This document shows, piece by piece, positions 33,548-44,113 of a stretch of DNA of 64,000 nt. Where the stretch lies: contig NC_053390.1 in assembly GCF_905171765.1 (NCBI RefSeq), positions 582,950,471 to 583,014,470 of the forward strand, written 5' to 3'. Position 1 is the first letter of the stretch. Each line of letters opens with the position of its first letter. The notes below the pieces were generated by a model that saw only the letters and a program-made list of their open reading frames with translations, did no database searches and was not told the origin of the DNA. Position numbers and translations under genes: made by a program. The stretch is from Bufo bufo. Lineage: Eukaryota > Chordata > Amphibia > Anura > Bufonidae.

Positions 33548-34633
33548 TTAACCACTTCAGCCCCCTAGCTTAAACACCCTTAATGATCAGGCCACTTTTT
33601 ACACTTCTCACTACACTACTTTCACCGTTTATTGCTCGGTCATGCAACTTACCACCCAAATGAATTTTACCTCCTTTTCTTCTCACTAATAGAGCTTTCA
33701 TTTGGTCCTATTTCATTGCTGCTGAAATTTTTACTTTTTTTGTTATTAATCGAAATTTTAACAAAATTTTTGCAATGAAATTACATTTTTAACTTTGTTG
33801 TAATTTTTTTTTTTTAAAAACGACATCCATATATAAATTTCTCTAAATTTATTGTTCTACATGTCTTTGATTAAAAAACAAATGTTTGGGTAAAAGTTAT
33901 AGCGTTTACAAACTATGGTACAAAAATCTGAATTTCCGCTTTTTGAAGCAGATCTGACTTTCTGAGCACCTGTCATGTTTCCTGAGGTTCTACAATGGCC
34001 AGACAGCACAAACACCCCACAAATGACCCCATTTCGGAAAGTAGACACCCTAAGGTATTCGCTGATGGGCATAGTGAGTTCATAGAACTTTTTATTTTTT
34101 GTCACAAGTTAGCGGAAAATTATGATTTTTTTTTTTTGCTGGGTGAGATAAATATCTCGGCAAAAGACAACTTTTCCCATTTTTTTTATACAAAGTTGGC
34201 ATTTGATCGAGATATTTCTCTCACCCACCATGGGTATATGTAAAATGACACCGCAAAACACATTGCCCAACTTCTCCTGAGTACAGCGATACCAGATGTG
34301 TGACACTTTTTTGCAGCCTAGGTGGGCAAAGGGGCCCACATTCCAAAGAGCACCTTTAGGATTTCACAGGTCATTTTTTACACATTTTGATTTCAAACTA
34401 CTTACCATGTAAAATGTAGAGCAGATAACCAGTGGCACTACACCAAACCTAAAATTGTCAGGAAGCAACTACCGAGGAGTGGTGCCTCACGGAGGTGCTC
34501 AGCTTGTAGCTGCAGTGAGCATATATGATAAAAGTAAAAAGAGAACAAAACGAGCAGGACTCACCGTTGATAGGCAGGTAACTTTATTCCATGGCAGGAG
34601 GGGGGTGCAAGGGTTGCAGATACAGCAGCAAGT

Positions 34634-34675
34634 AAGCAACAGCCGTTTCACGCATGTATGCGCTTCTTCTGGCTT
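34634..34675 (-). ncRNA. Hammerhead-like motif of PLE-5
   Basis: On the minus strand: stem I AAGC/GCUU, core CAGAAGA (34665-34671; one change from CUGANGA), stem II CGCA/UGCG, GAAA at 34646-34649 and a very short stem III before GUU. The single core change probably weakens or abolishes cleavage. Confidence 0.5.
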
Positions 34676-34899
34676 TCCAACACTGAAGAGGTCACGGAAC
34701 CTTCTTATAGTGCACAGGAAGCCGCATCATCGCAGTAATTTGCTTAATTACTAAGTAATCAACACCTGGCCTCTCAAGAGGGAGGGCAGGGATTTTAGTC
34801 AGACGGGACCTCTTCAATGATGTAAGGTGCATATGTGAGCATACATAAACCAATAAGAACAAATCAAAATACGAAAATACAATAAGCAAGAGTGGTTCA

Positions 34900-35397
34900 T
34901 TACAAAAATACGCTCATATCTATTTTTTCATTTAGTCCCAGCGGACCCAATGCATCCGTGCGTAGGATCCATATAGTTTCTCTTCTCAGAAGCTCCCTTT
35001 CTCTGTCACCACCTCTTTCAGTGCGGTTAACTACTTCAAGGCCAGCAAAAGTCAGCACATTGGGATTTCCACTATGTGCCCTGTTCACATGATCTATTAA
35101 CCGCAGAACACCCTTTCCTGTTTTTAAGGAGTTTAGGTGTTCGCGGAATCTTTCAAATAAGCAGCGGATAGTTTTTCCGATGTAGAAGCGTCCGCATCTA
35201 CATAAAATTATATAAACCACAAATTTGCTGCGGCAGGTAATAAGTGGAAAAACCCTATGTTCTATCCCTGCAACAGAGATCACTTGTAATTGGGAATTGA
35301 AGCTGCAGAAGGAACAGCTTCTGCAACTCCTATTCCCTTTTGGTCTCTGTTCAGACAGCCATGTGAGACGTTTTTTTCTGAAATGGCTAGTTACCAC
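34900..35397 (-). pseudogene. PLE GIY-YIG endonuclease domain
   Basis: An open frame of 165 codons. A cysteine-bearing linker (CRSCSFCSF) precedes VYIILCRCGRFYIGKTIRC and FREHLNSL, the GIY-YIG core. Then come HVNRAHSG, GGDRERELLRRETIWI and LGPLGLNE, the usual PLE C-terminus. It is separated from its RT by a frameshift or stop near 35400-35480. Confidence 0.8.
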
Positions 35398-35482
35398 TTG
35401 ATCGCGTATAGTATGGCATAAACGCTATCACTGGTTTCATATCTTTCAATTGTTTTAGGGAATCGTCCCTCACTAGGATACT

Positions 35483-35890
35483 CTAATTTTTCTTTATGAC
35501 CTGTTTTATCTTATCGGCCATAGGACTGAATTTAAAGGAAAAGGCGAAGGGTAGGGGCCCTTTTATTGAGGGTTTACCCTCCCTTACTTCTGTCTGATGT
35601 ACTTGTGACGCTTTTGTCATAGATTGATTTAGCAAGTCTGGGGGATACCCTCTACGTCTCAGCCTAGCGCGCAGATCCTGCGCCTGTTTATCATAACTCA
35701 TTGAGGTGGTATTTATACGCGCAAGTCTTCTGAATTGGCCATATGGCATTGATTGTTTTACTGTGCTTGGGTGATAGCTGGAGAAATGGAGGAGGGAGTT
35801 GGCAGTGGTCGGCTTGCGAAAACCTTCTGTCACCAACTCCCCCTCCACCACTGATACCACTACATCCAGAAACTCGATTTTACCACACAT
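35483..35890 (-). pseudogene. PLE reverse transcriptase C-terminal portion
   Basis: Contains EFLDVVV (the FLD box after the YxDD motif), GFRKPTTANSLLHFSS, HPSTVKQSMPYGQFRR and LRRRGYPPDLLN, the ordered blocks that join RT to the endonuclease in Poseidon-type PLEs. The catalytic RT motifs are absent because the copy is 5'-truncated. Confidence 0.75.
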
Positions 35891-36039
35891 TAGGGTCCCT
35901 AGAATGCCAGGGCAGTATAACTACCCCACAAGTGACCCCATTTTGGAAAGAAGACACCTAGGCTGCAAAAAAGTGTCACACATCTGGTATCGCCGTACTC
36001 AGAAGAAGTAGGGCAATGTGTTTTGGGGTGTCTTTTTAC

Positions 36040-36805
36040 ATATACCCATGCTGGGTGAGAGAAATATCTCGGCAAAAGACAACTTTTCCCATTTTTTTTT
36101 ATACAAAGTTGGCATTTGACCGAGATATTTCTCTCACCCAGCATGGGTATATGTAAAATGACACCCCAAAACACATTCCCCAACTTCTCCTGAGTATGGC
36201 GATACCACATGTGTGACACTTTTTTGCAGCCTAGATGCGCAAAGGGGCCCAAATTCCTTTTATGAGGGCATTTTTAGACATTTGGATCCCAGACTTCTTC
36301 TCACGCTTTAGGGCCCCTAAAATGCCAGGGCAGTATAAATACCCCACATGTGACCCCATTTTGGAAAGAAGACACCCCAAGGTATTCAATGAGGGGCATG
36401 GCGAGTTCATAGAAATATTTTTTTTTTTGGCACAAGTTAGCGGAAATTGATATATATATTTTTTTTTCTCACAAAGTCTCCCTTTCCGCTAACTTGGGAC
36501 AAAAATTTCAATCTTTCATGGACTCAATATGCCCATCACGGAATACCTTGGGGTGTCTTCTTTCCGAAATGGGGTCACATGTGGGGTATTTATACTGCCC
36601 TGGCATTTTAGGGGCCCTAAAGCGTGAGAAGAAGTCTGGAATATAAATGTCTAAAATATTTTACGCATTTGGATTCCGTGAGGGGTATGGTGAGTTCATG
36701 TGAGATTTTATTTTTTGACACAAGTTAGTGGAATATGAGACTTTGTAAGAAAAAAAAAATATATAATTTCCGCTAATTTGGGCCAAAAAAAGTCTGAATG
36801 TAAGG
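36040..36805. repeat. Nested inverted repeats in the piggyBac-type element
   Basis: ATACCCATGCTGGGTGAGAG at 36041 is mirrored near 36135, and TTTAGGGCCCCTAAAATGCC near 36309 is mirrored around 36600. The region can fold into two large hairpins. Confidence 0.8.
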
Positions 36806-38640
36806 CTTCATTCAGACGTCCGTATGTGTTTTGCGGATCCGCGGTGTCCGTGTTTTGCGGATCCACGGATCCGCAAAACACATACGGACGTCTGAATGGA
36901 GCCTTACAGGGGGGTGATCAATGACAGGGGGGTGATCAATGACAGGGGGGTGATCAATGACAGGGGGGTGATCAGGGAGTCTATATGGGGTAATCACCCC
37001 CCTGTCATTGATCACCCCCCTGTAAGGCTCCATTCAGACGTCCGTATGTGTTTTGCACATCCGATCCATGTATCCGTGGATCTGTAAAAAACATACGGAC
37101 GTCTGAATGGAGCCTTACAGGGGGGTGATCAATGACAGGGGGGTGATCAGGGAGTCTATATGGGGTGATCACCCCCCTGTCATTGATCACCCCCCTGTAA
37201 GGCTCCATTCAGACGTCCGTATGTGTTTTGCGGATCCGCGGTGTCCATGTTTTGCGGATCCACGGATCCGCAAAACACATATGGACGTCTGAATGGAGCC
37301 TTACAGGGGGGTGATCAATGACAGAGGGGTGATCAATGACAGGGGGGTGATCAGGGAGTCTATATGGGGTGATCACCCCCCTGTAAGGCTCCATTCAGAT
37401 GTCCGTATGTGTTTTGCGGATCCGATCCATGTACCTGTGGATCCGTAAAAAACATACGGACGTATGAATGGAGCCTTACAGGGGGGTGATCAATGACAGG
37501 GGGGTGATCAATGACAGGGGGGTGATCAATGACAGGGGGGTGATCAGGGAGTCTATATGGGGTGATCACCCCCCTGTCATTGATCACCCCCCTGTAAGGC
37601 TCCATTCAGACGTCCGTATGTGTTTTGCACATCCGATCCATGTATCCGTGGATCTGTAAAAAACATACGGACGTCTGAATGGAGCCTTACAGGGGGGTGA
37701 TCAATGACAGGGGGGTAATCAATGACAGGGGGGTGATCAGGGAGTCTATATGGGGTGATCACCCCCCTGTCATTGATCACCCCCTTGTAAGGCTCCATTC
37801 AGACGCCCGTATGTGTTTTGCGGATCCGATCCATGTATCCGTGGATCTGTAAAAAAACATACGGACGTCTGAATGGAGCCTTACAGGGGGGTGATCAATG
37901 ACAGAGGGGTGATCAGGGAGTCTATATGGGGTGAACACCCCCCTGTCATTGATTACCCCCCTGTAAGGCTCCATTCAGACGTCCGTATGTGTTTTGCGGA
38001 TCCGATCCATGTATCCGTGGATCTGTAAAAAACATACGGACGTCTGAATGGAGCCTTACAGGGGGGTAATCATGGAGTCTATATTGGGTGATCACCCCCC
38101 TGTCATTGATAACCCCCCTGTAAGGCTCCATTCAAACGTCCGTATGTGTTTTGCGGATCCGATCCATGTATCCGTGGATCCGTAAAAAACATACGGACTT
38201 CTGAATGGAGCCTTCCAGGGGGGTGATCAATGACAGGGGGATGATCAATGACAGGGGGGTGATCAGGGAGTCTATATGGGGTGATCACCCCCGTCATTGA
38301 TCACCCCCCTGTAAGGCTCCATTCAGACGTCCGTATGTGTTTTGCGGATCCGATCCATGTATCCGTGGATCCGTAAAAAAACATACGGACGTCTGAATGG
38401 AGCCTTACAGGGGGGTGATCAATGACAGGGGGGTGATCAGGGAGTCTATATGGGGTGATCACCCCCCTGTAAGGCTCCATTCAGACGTCTGTATGTGTTT
38501 TGCAGATCCGATCCATGTATCCGTGGATCCTTAAAAAACATACGGACGTCTGAATGGAGCCTTACAGGGGGATGATCAATGACAGGGGGGTGATTAATGA
38601 CAGGGGGGTGATCAGGGAGTCTATATGGGGTGATCAGGGG
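36806..38640. repeat. Palindromic satellite, about 10 units of 156-220 bp
   Basis: Unit starts (GGCTCCATTCAGACGTCC) lie at about 36806, 37026, 37201, 37387, 37598, 37791, 37967, 38123, 38315 and 38473. Each unit is nearly self-complementary: one hairpin is built on CATTCAGACGTCCGTATGTG and a second on GGGGGGTGATCAATGACA. Unit length varies with the number of about 18-bp GTGATCAATGACAGGGGG blocks (one to four). Open frames such as MEPYRGVIND on both strands are artefacts. Confidence 0.92.
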
Positions 38641-39019
38641 TTAATAAGTGACGGGGGGGTGTAGTGTAGTGGTGTTTGGTGCTACTTATTACTATGCTGC
38701 CTGTGTCCTCTGGTGGTCGATCCAAGCAAAAGGGACCACCAGAGGACCAGGTAGCAGGTATATTAGACGCTGTTATCAAAACAGCGTCTAATATACCTGT
38801 TAGGGGTTAAAAAAATCGCATCTCCAGCCTGCCAGCAAACGATCGCCGCTGGCAGGCTGGAGATCCACTCGGTTACCTTCCGATCCTGTGAACGCGTGCG
38901 CCTGTGTGCGCGCGTTCAAAGAAAATCTCGGGTCTCGTGAGATGACGCACGGATGCGTCCAGGAGAAATGAATCGACCGCCTCCAGGACGCATCCGTGCG
39001 CTAGGCGGTCGGGAAGCGG
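38641..39019. repeat. Chain of short hairpins at the right end of the piggyBac-type element
   Basis: Successive inverted pairs: CTCTGGTGGTC/GACCACCAGAG, AGGTATATTAGACGCTGTT mirrored after ATCA, ATCTCCAGCCTGCCAGC mirrored near 38860, and GACGCACGGATGCGTCC. Confidence 0.8.
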
Positions 39020-39023
39020 TTAA

Positions 39024-39725
39024 TACACCCCCCAAAAAAAGTTAAACAATGTAAAATCAATGCAGAATGGCTAATAGGACGTACGTATCTTTCCTATTCA
39101 TACACCCTATAAATGGCAGTATCACACAGAACTTGCACCCCAATCACAAGCAAGGTTTGCTGGAATTAGTGATGTATTATATAGTGCAAACAACCTAAAA
39201 GCAGTAGTATAACACCAATTTGGATCCCCAGTTAGTGCAGCAAGGTGTAATAGAATCACTCCTATTACCCAGGCTGTATACTCTCCTATTTCACTCTGTT
39301 CACCTTTTATAGTGTAGATGATGCCTCCCTATCCTTTCACTACACCTTGAATAATCTTTCCCTGAACTTGTAAATCGCTTTTTTAGCACAATGAAGTCTT
39401 TCCTAGCACTGTCCCTAGCGCCTTTCACATCTCTCCCTGCATTAAGTACACTGGAAAATGGCAGCATCCAAGATGGCTGAGGCTATTTATAGGGCTGTGA
39501 CATCACAGGGGCTGGCTGCTCATTGGCTGCATGCATGGCATTGTGGGTGATTCCTCGTTCCCAGAGTTCTTTGCTCCATATCCTAAGCACGTGCAGCAGC
39601 CATATTTGGAAAAAATGTGATTCGTTACCACGAAGTGTGAGGAAATTCGGATTTGGTGTGAATCTAATTTTTCATGAAATTCAGATCAAATTCCAGTTCG
39701 TCAACTTCGATTTGCTCATCTTATG
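39024..39725 (-). mobile_element. hAT-B terminal portion
   Basis: Continues the units of 33029-33547, then carries a GTGACATCACAGGGGCTGGC region and ends near 39725 with TTCGATTTGCTCATCTTA. Reverse-complemented, it parallels the 5' end at 25025. It has no coding region. Confidence 0.55.
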
Positions 39726-39944
39726 TCTTGACACACATAATGTAAAGGAGCACCAAATGGCTTTTAGAACACAAATTGAAAATGTTTCAGGGCCATCCTT
39801 CCTGTCCTTCAACTTCACTGCAAGCAGCTGGTTCCTTGCAAGGCTGAAGGATGCTCCTTTATCCAAACTCTTAGACACCAATGGTTGTGGGAATCCCACT
39901 CTGTTTTTATGCACTGTCCCACAATTCCCTATGTTCGGTGCATG

Positions 39945-40939
39945 TGTAGTGTCCCACTACGTAAAGGTGGGCACTACTCAAGGGTCAATTGGGTCATGTT
40001 GTTCCCCACCTCTTGTGGAGCATGGTCATGGTGTTTGCTGCATTGTAATGCATATTTTCATGTTAATTCCTGTGTACCAGGCCTGCTAGGGGTGTAGTTT
40101 CTCCTCCTAGGCTGTAGAGGGAGCTAGGGAACCCCCTAATATATATAGATAGGTCCAGTCCAGGGAGAGTGTGGGAGAGGTCAGTGTTGACTTTAGTCAG
40201 GTAATAGCTAAGCATCAGCTTCTACCATGCAGCTAGATAGTCCAGGTTCCTAACCTGAGTCCAGGAGAAGAAGTTTTCTCCTGAAGTCATCCTGCACCCT
40301 GCAGAGTACAGAGCAGTGCTAATCCTACCCAGCCAAGTGGAAAGCTGAGGGGCAGAAGTTTATTGTTCAGCAAGAGGATTTATACCAGAGGAGGTTTCCC
40401 TACCCAAGGATAAAGCCAGCTATTAGGCATACGGGCCTTGGAGAAAGCCAGACAGGATTCTGCAGAAAGTACAGCCTGATCTGTGAGTTTAATTCCCCCT
40501 GAGTTATCTTGCTAGGATTCTACCTGCCACCTATGTAAAGCCTGCCTGTTACCAAATATTCTTCTTATGGAACTGTCTGGAGTTTGTACATAATTGAACT
40601 GTTCAGTAAAGAAGAATTCTAGTTCACTGCAATCGTGTGTACCTCCATTATTCCTCCTAATAATCGGTGTGCCACTGTTACCGGCACTGGCATCACAAAC
40701 TGTAAGGGATCTTGCCACAGGCATGCTAAACTTTGAACATCCAGGGCACCTCACCTATCACCCGGCCTGGTCCCTATATCTAGAGAGTGCCCCAGAGGAT
40801 CTACGTGCCAGCCTCTTCATCACTGCTGTACGCCTGTCCAGGGTATACTACAAACTGTGAGTACTAAGAGTAACCCTCGGTCTGTTAATTGCCCCCTGTG
40901 ACCTCACACTCGCTCACCCTGAAGGACTGGCGTACTGCA
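39945..40939 (+). mobile_element. Solo LTR, family D copy 1
   Basis: Begins TGTAGTGTCCCACTA and ends GGCGTACTGCA, flanked by a 4-bp TSD CATG (39941-39944 and 40940-40943). Length 995 bp. It shares GGGTCAATTGGGTCA, TAGGCATACGGGCCTTGG-type and GGTGTGCCACTGTTAC blocks with 58956-60098. No gag-pol follows, so it is a recombined solo LTR. Gypsy or ERV origin cannot be told from the LTR alone. Confidence 0.82.
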
Positions 40940-40943
40940 CATG

Positions 40944-41419
40944 GAGGGGTTTAAAAAGGGGTACACTAGTGTAACAATTATCAGCGTACACAAGGTACCC
41001 TTTGTGCAGAATGCCGCCAATAATTCCCACACTATTTTGCCTCATGCCCCAATAATTTCTGGGCAGCCTGGAGGATTAAGTTGGCGGTCTCTGCCCTCAT
41101 ATTCACTCATAGTCAGGAAGACTGCACACACCTTGTATAATTTTACCCCATATCTAGCACATTAGGAGGGAATAAATTGTTGGAAGGAAAAACGAGTCAT
41201 CAACATATTTTTTAATTTTTTATTAGGTGTGTATAATTAACATAGTAACATAGTTTGTAGGGCTGAAAAAAGACATGTGTCCATCCAGTTCATGCTGGGA
41301 TCCTGCAAGTTGATCCAGGGAAATTAAAAAAAAAACGTGGGGTAGAAGCCAATTTTCCTCATTTTAGGGGAAAAAATTCCAATCAGGCAAGCAAAATAAC
41401 AAAAAATTTTCCATGATAT
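40944..41419. repeat. Short interspersed repeat fragment and unclassified sequence
   Basis: From about 41234, TAACATAGTAACATAGTTTG leads into CATCCAGTTCATGCTGG and a TTTAGGGGAAAAAATTCC end, a wording I recognise as a common amphibian dispersed repeat. The rest is unassigned. Confidence 0.4.
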
Positions 41420-42640
41420 CCCTCAACTTATGGAATGAGCTCATGCCATTTGAGAAGTATGTGCCAAACCCAGTCCTGGAACATTATTTATGCTAGCTTA
41501 GTATCTCATGTTTGCCCTCGAGGGTTTGCTTATACCAAAAAATGGGTGACAGATCTTAAAGTTACATTTACTCATAAAGACAAATCTTACTTATTAGCAT
41601 TGACTTCAAAAATATCTAAGGGTACTTTCACACTAGCGTTTTACTTTTCCGTCACAGGAGCTCAATACCGGAAAAAAACTGATCAGTTTTATCCTAATGC
41701 ATTCTGAATGGAGAGCATTCCGTTCAGTATGCATCAAGAGGCATCAGTTCAGTCCCTCTTATGTTTTTTTGGCCGGAGAAAATACCGCAGCATGCTGCAG
41801 TTTTCTCTCCGGCCAAAAATCCTGAACACTTGCCGGAATAACGGATCGGGCAGGCAGTTCCATCGGCGGAACTGCCTGCCAGAATCCTCTGCCGCAAGTG
41901 TGATAGTACTCTTAGTGTGTCAAATTTCACACCAGACATACTACATGTCATTTTTCCAGCTATTAGTTTCATATATTTTAGGTGTCATCAGGTTTTTGAC
42001 TCCTTTATACGCATTTGGTGGGGGCGCCCCATAATACACTCCTTTTGGCGAGATATTTGCAACACCATATCGCAAATCTGTAAAAATACTATCCCTCCTA
42101 CTCCACATGTATGCCTTTTAAATATCTATGACCAAGCCATATTAGGAAACTCAGTAGCTACCTGATAGCGATTGCAAGAATTAGTGGCTACTTATTGGAA
42201 GTCTACTTCCCCACCCCCGACGGCCCAATGGCTTCTAAAGTGTGACCATATTTATCGTATGGTGCAGATTTCCAGCTGGGAAACTAGATCCCACATCCAA
42301 TTCCTTAAGCTTTGGCGGCCTTGGGAAATATACAGAGGATTTATTACTCTATGAGAGACATCTATATTGGTAGTTATAATTTTTCGGGATAGTGGACCCA
42401 CTATCTAACAATGTTCAATTGATTTCTCCCTTCCCTATCCCATACCCTTTCCCTTTCATACCGCTCCTTACCTGCTCTCCTATTCCTTTCAGTCTGGCCC
42501 TCTACCTCTCACCCCTCCCCTCCTATTCCTCTTACCCCTCCTTATCAGATACTATGACATGGTTATGTTTTATCTTTTGTGTTATACATATTTATACTGT
42601 TCTATATACTGTTTTATATGATGATTGAAAGAATCTGGCA
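41420..42640 (+). pseudogene. L1-type ORF2 C-terminal remnant and 3' UTR
   Basis: Forward frames include HVCPRGFAYTKKW, then, after a MITE, CHQVFDSFIRIWWGRP and HSFWRDICNTISQI. This resembles the cysteine-bearing C-terminal region of L1 ORF2. Stops (two in a row near 42163) mark it as dead. A pyrimidine-rich 3' UTR follows. The tail probably resumes after the MITE at 43614-43670. Confidence 0.5.
41617..41914. mobile_element. MITE with GGGTACTTTCACACTAGCG termini
   Basis: Left tip TAAGGGTACTTTCACACT and reversed right tip TAAGAGTACTATCACACT. The interior contains a CTCCGGCCAAAAA hairpin. Length 298 bp. A second, one-ended member starts near 61507. Confidence 0.75.
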
Positions 42641-42885
42641 TGTACCGTATATACTCGAGTATAAGACGAGTTTTTTGGCACATATTTTTGTGCTCAAAAA
42701 GCCCCCTCGTCTTATACTCTAGTCTAGGTCTGTATTATGGCAACTTACATTGCCATAATACAGACCAACAGTGGCGTAGCTATAGGGGTCGCAGCGGTCG
42801 CAATTGCGACTGGGCCCCTAAGTCAGGGGGGCCCACGGGGCCCCCCCAGGAGATAATGAGTAAAGCCCTGGATTATTTATTTGGA

Positions 42886-43060
42886 TATCTTACTTTGTTT
42901 TAGCTCCGGTAATAGCAGGCAGTGCGGGGGGCGGCGCTCACTCACTGACGTCACGCGCCTGCGCCGCCTAGTGGGAGAAGCAGGCGCGTGACGTCAGTGA
43001 GTGAGCGCCGCCCGCCCGCACTGCCTGCTATTACCGGAGCTAAGACAAAGTAAGATATCC
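42886..43060. repeat. GC-rich hairpin, about 80-bp arms
   Basis: GGTAATAGCAGGCAGTGCGG on the left is mirrored by CCGCACTGCCTGCTATTACC-type sequence on the right. The loop is near CCGCCTAGTGGGAG. CpG and TGACGTCA-like words occur in both arms. Confidence 0.85.
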
Positions 43061-43149
43061 AAATAATCAGAGTAAAGAGCTCAGCAATGAGCAATGATTA
43101 AAGTTAAAGTAGTTACTGATTATTTTATAAATATACTGCTGTGAGCGTC

Positions 43150-43340
43150 GGGGAGGGGGATCTGTGGATGGCACTGTAGGGGGATCTGTGGATGGCACTG
43201 TTTAGGGGGATCTGTGGATGGCACTGTTTAGGGGGGATCTGTGGATGGCACTGTTAAGGGGGGAGATCTGTGGATGGCACTGTTTAGGGGGGAGATCTGT
43301 GGATGGCACTGTTTAGGTGGGAGATCTGTGGATGGCTCCC
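43150..43340. repeat. Minisatellite, about 26-28 bp, seven copies
   Basis: Unit GGGGGATCTGTGGATGGCAC plus TGTTTA, with slight length changes in the G run. Confidence 0.9.
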
Positions 43341-43613
43341 TGTATTTAATGCAGAGTGTGTGTGTATATAATGCACACACTCTGCATTAAATACAGGGAG
43401 TCAGAGTCAGACTCCCATCAATCTGAGTGACCCTCTTGAAAATGTGTGTATATAATGTAGAGTGTGTGCATTATATACACATACACTCTGCATTACAGCT
43501 GCATTTCCCACCCTAGTCTTATACTCGAGTCAATAATTTTTCCCATTTTTTTGGGGTAAAATTAGGGGCCTCGGCTTATATTCGGGTCGGCTTATACTCG
43601 AGTATATACGGTA

Positions 43614-44113
43614 ACTGCTTTAGTGGATCTATGTCACATATTTTTCATGCCTTAATAAAATGGTGTAATACAGTCCTAGGAGACCCCAGAGTGTCATACA
43701 CAACTTTTCAACTTTTTTCTCCTGATCTAATTTATTCAAATCAAACCAAATCTGACAGTGCAATCAAGAGAATCAGAAGCGAAATGGATATGAGGAAATT
43801 AACTCATCTCTAGGCTTGTCCTGGCTGACTGAAGTAATGATCCAAGAAGGTTTGGAAAAAAATCATGTAAACAAAGTCCTGGTCCTGATGGGTTACCTTG
43901 GCAGTTCATGGCTGCCACTGTCCTGTGCGCATGGGTGCCAACTTACTGTATGTTTATTAGGGCCATTGTTTGTTGTATCTCACCTCAGTTGCAGAACTGC
44001 AAGGGTTGACCTCTTACTCAGTATATTGCCACATGGCTGATCCCAATTGCTGTTTAGCCTGGGTTATATAAGCTCTGCTGTTTCCTCACTTTATGGCCTG
44101 ACCAGTTGGTCTC
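43614..44113. other. L1 tail and a hAT-B end fragment, otherwise unassigned
   Basis: At 43690-43814 a segment ends with AATTAACTCATCTCTA, matching the hAT-B terminal wording in reverse. The remainder has no supported gene. Confidence 0.4.

Larger units (their letters stand above)
34455..35890 (-). mobile_element. PLE inserted in the piggyBac-type element (PLE-5)
   Basis: Minus-strand PLE with the end of RT (35890-35483), a GIY-YIG domain (35397-34900) and a 3' region to about 34455 carrying a hammerhead-like motif. It is 5'-truncated before the RT catalytic core. The exact TSD was not found. Confidence 0.75.
33548..39023. mobile_element. Large non-autonomous piggyBac-type element (5.5 kb)
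   Basis: Bounded by TTAA at 33548-33551 and 39020-39023 with tips TTAACCACTTC and, reversed, TTAACCGCTTCCCGACC. The hAT units on either side rejoin across one TTAA. Contents: long inverted repeats (for example around 34130-34260 and 36045-36165, centred on AAGACAACTTTTCCC), an inserted PLE, a palindromic satellite and a chain of hairpins near the right end. No piggyBac transposase is present. Confidence 0.75.
42645..43611. mobile_element. mariner-type MITE with CCGTATATACTCGAG termini
   Basis: TIRs CCGTATATACTCGAGTATAA mirrored at 43591-43611, flanked by TA (42643-42644 and 43612-43613). It contains nested sequence: a hAT-like start CAGTGGCGTAGC at 42769, a GC-rich hairpin and a minisatellite. 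Confidence 0.82.

Noticed and set aside
36812..38297. Family of short proteins starting MEPYRGVIND on both strands
   Set aside because: Translations of the palindromic satellite; the same peptide appears on both strands because the units are self-complementary.
36806..38640. CRISPR array
   Set aside because: Units are adjacent palindromes of unequal length with no unique spacers, in a eukaryotic transposon context.
27633..39725. A single full-length hAT element spanning the whole nest
   Set aside because: The two outer tips do not match each other and no shared 8-bp TSD was found; the right tip belongs to another hAT family.
39523..40089. 188-codon frame crossing 39945
   Set aside because: It spans the hAT-B end and the start of a solo LTR with a TSD, so it is a chance fusion of two repeats.
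42392..42628. 78-codon proline/serine ORF
   Set aside because: A translation of the pyrimidine-rich 3' UTR of an L1 fragment.
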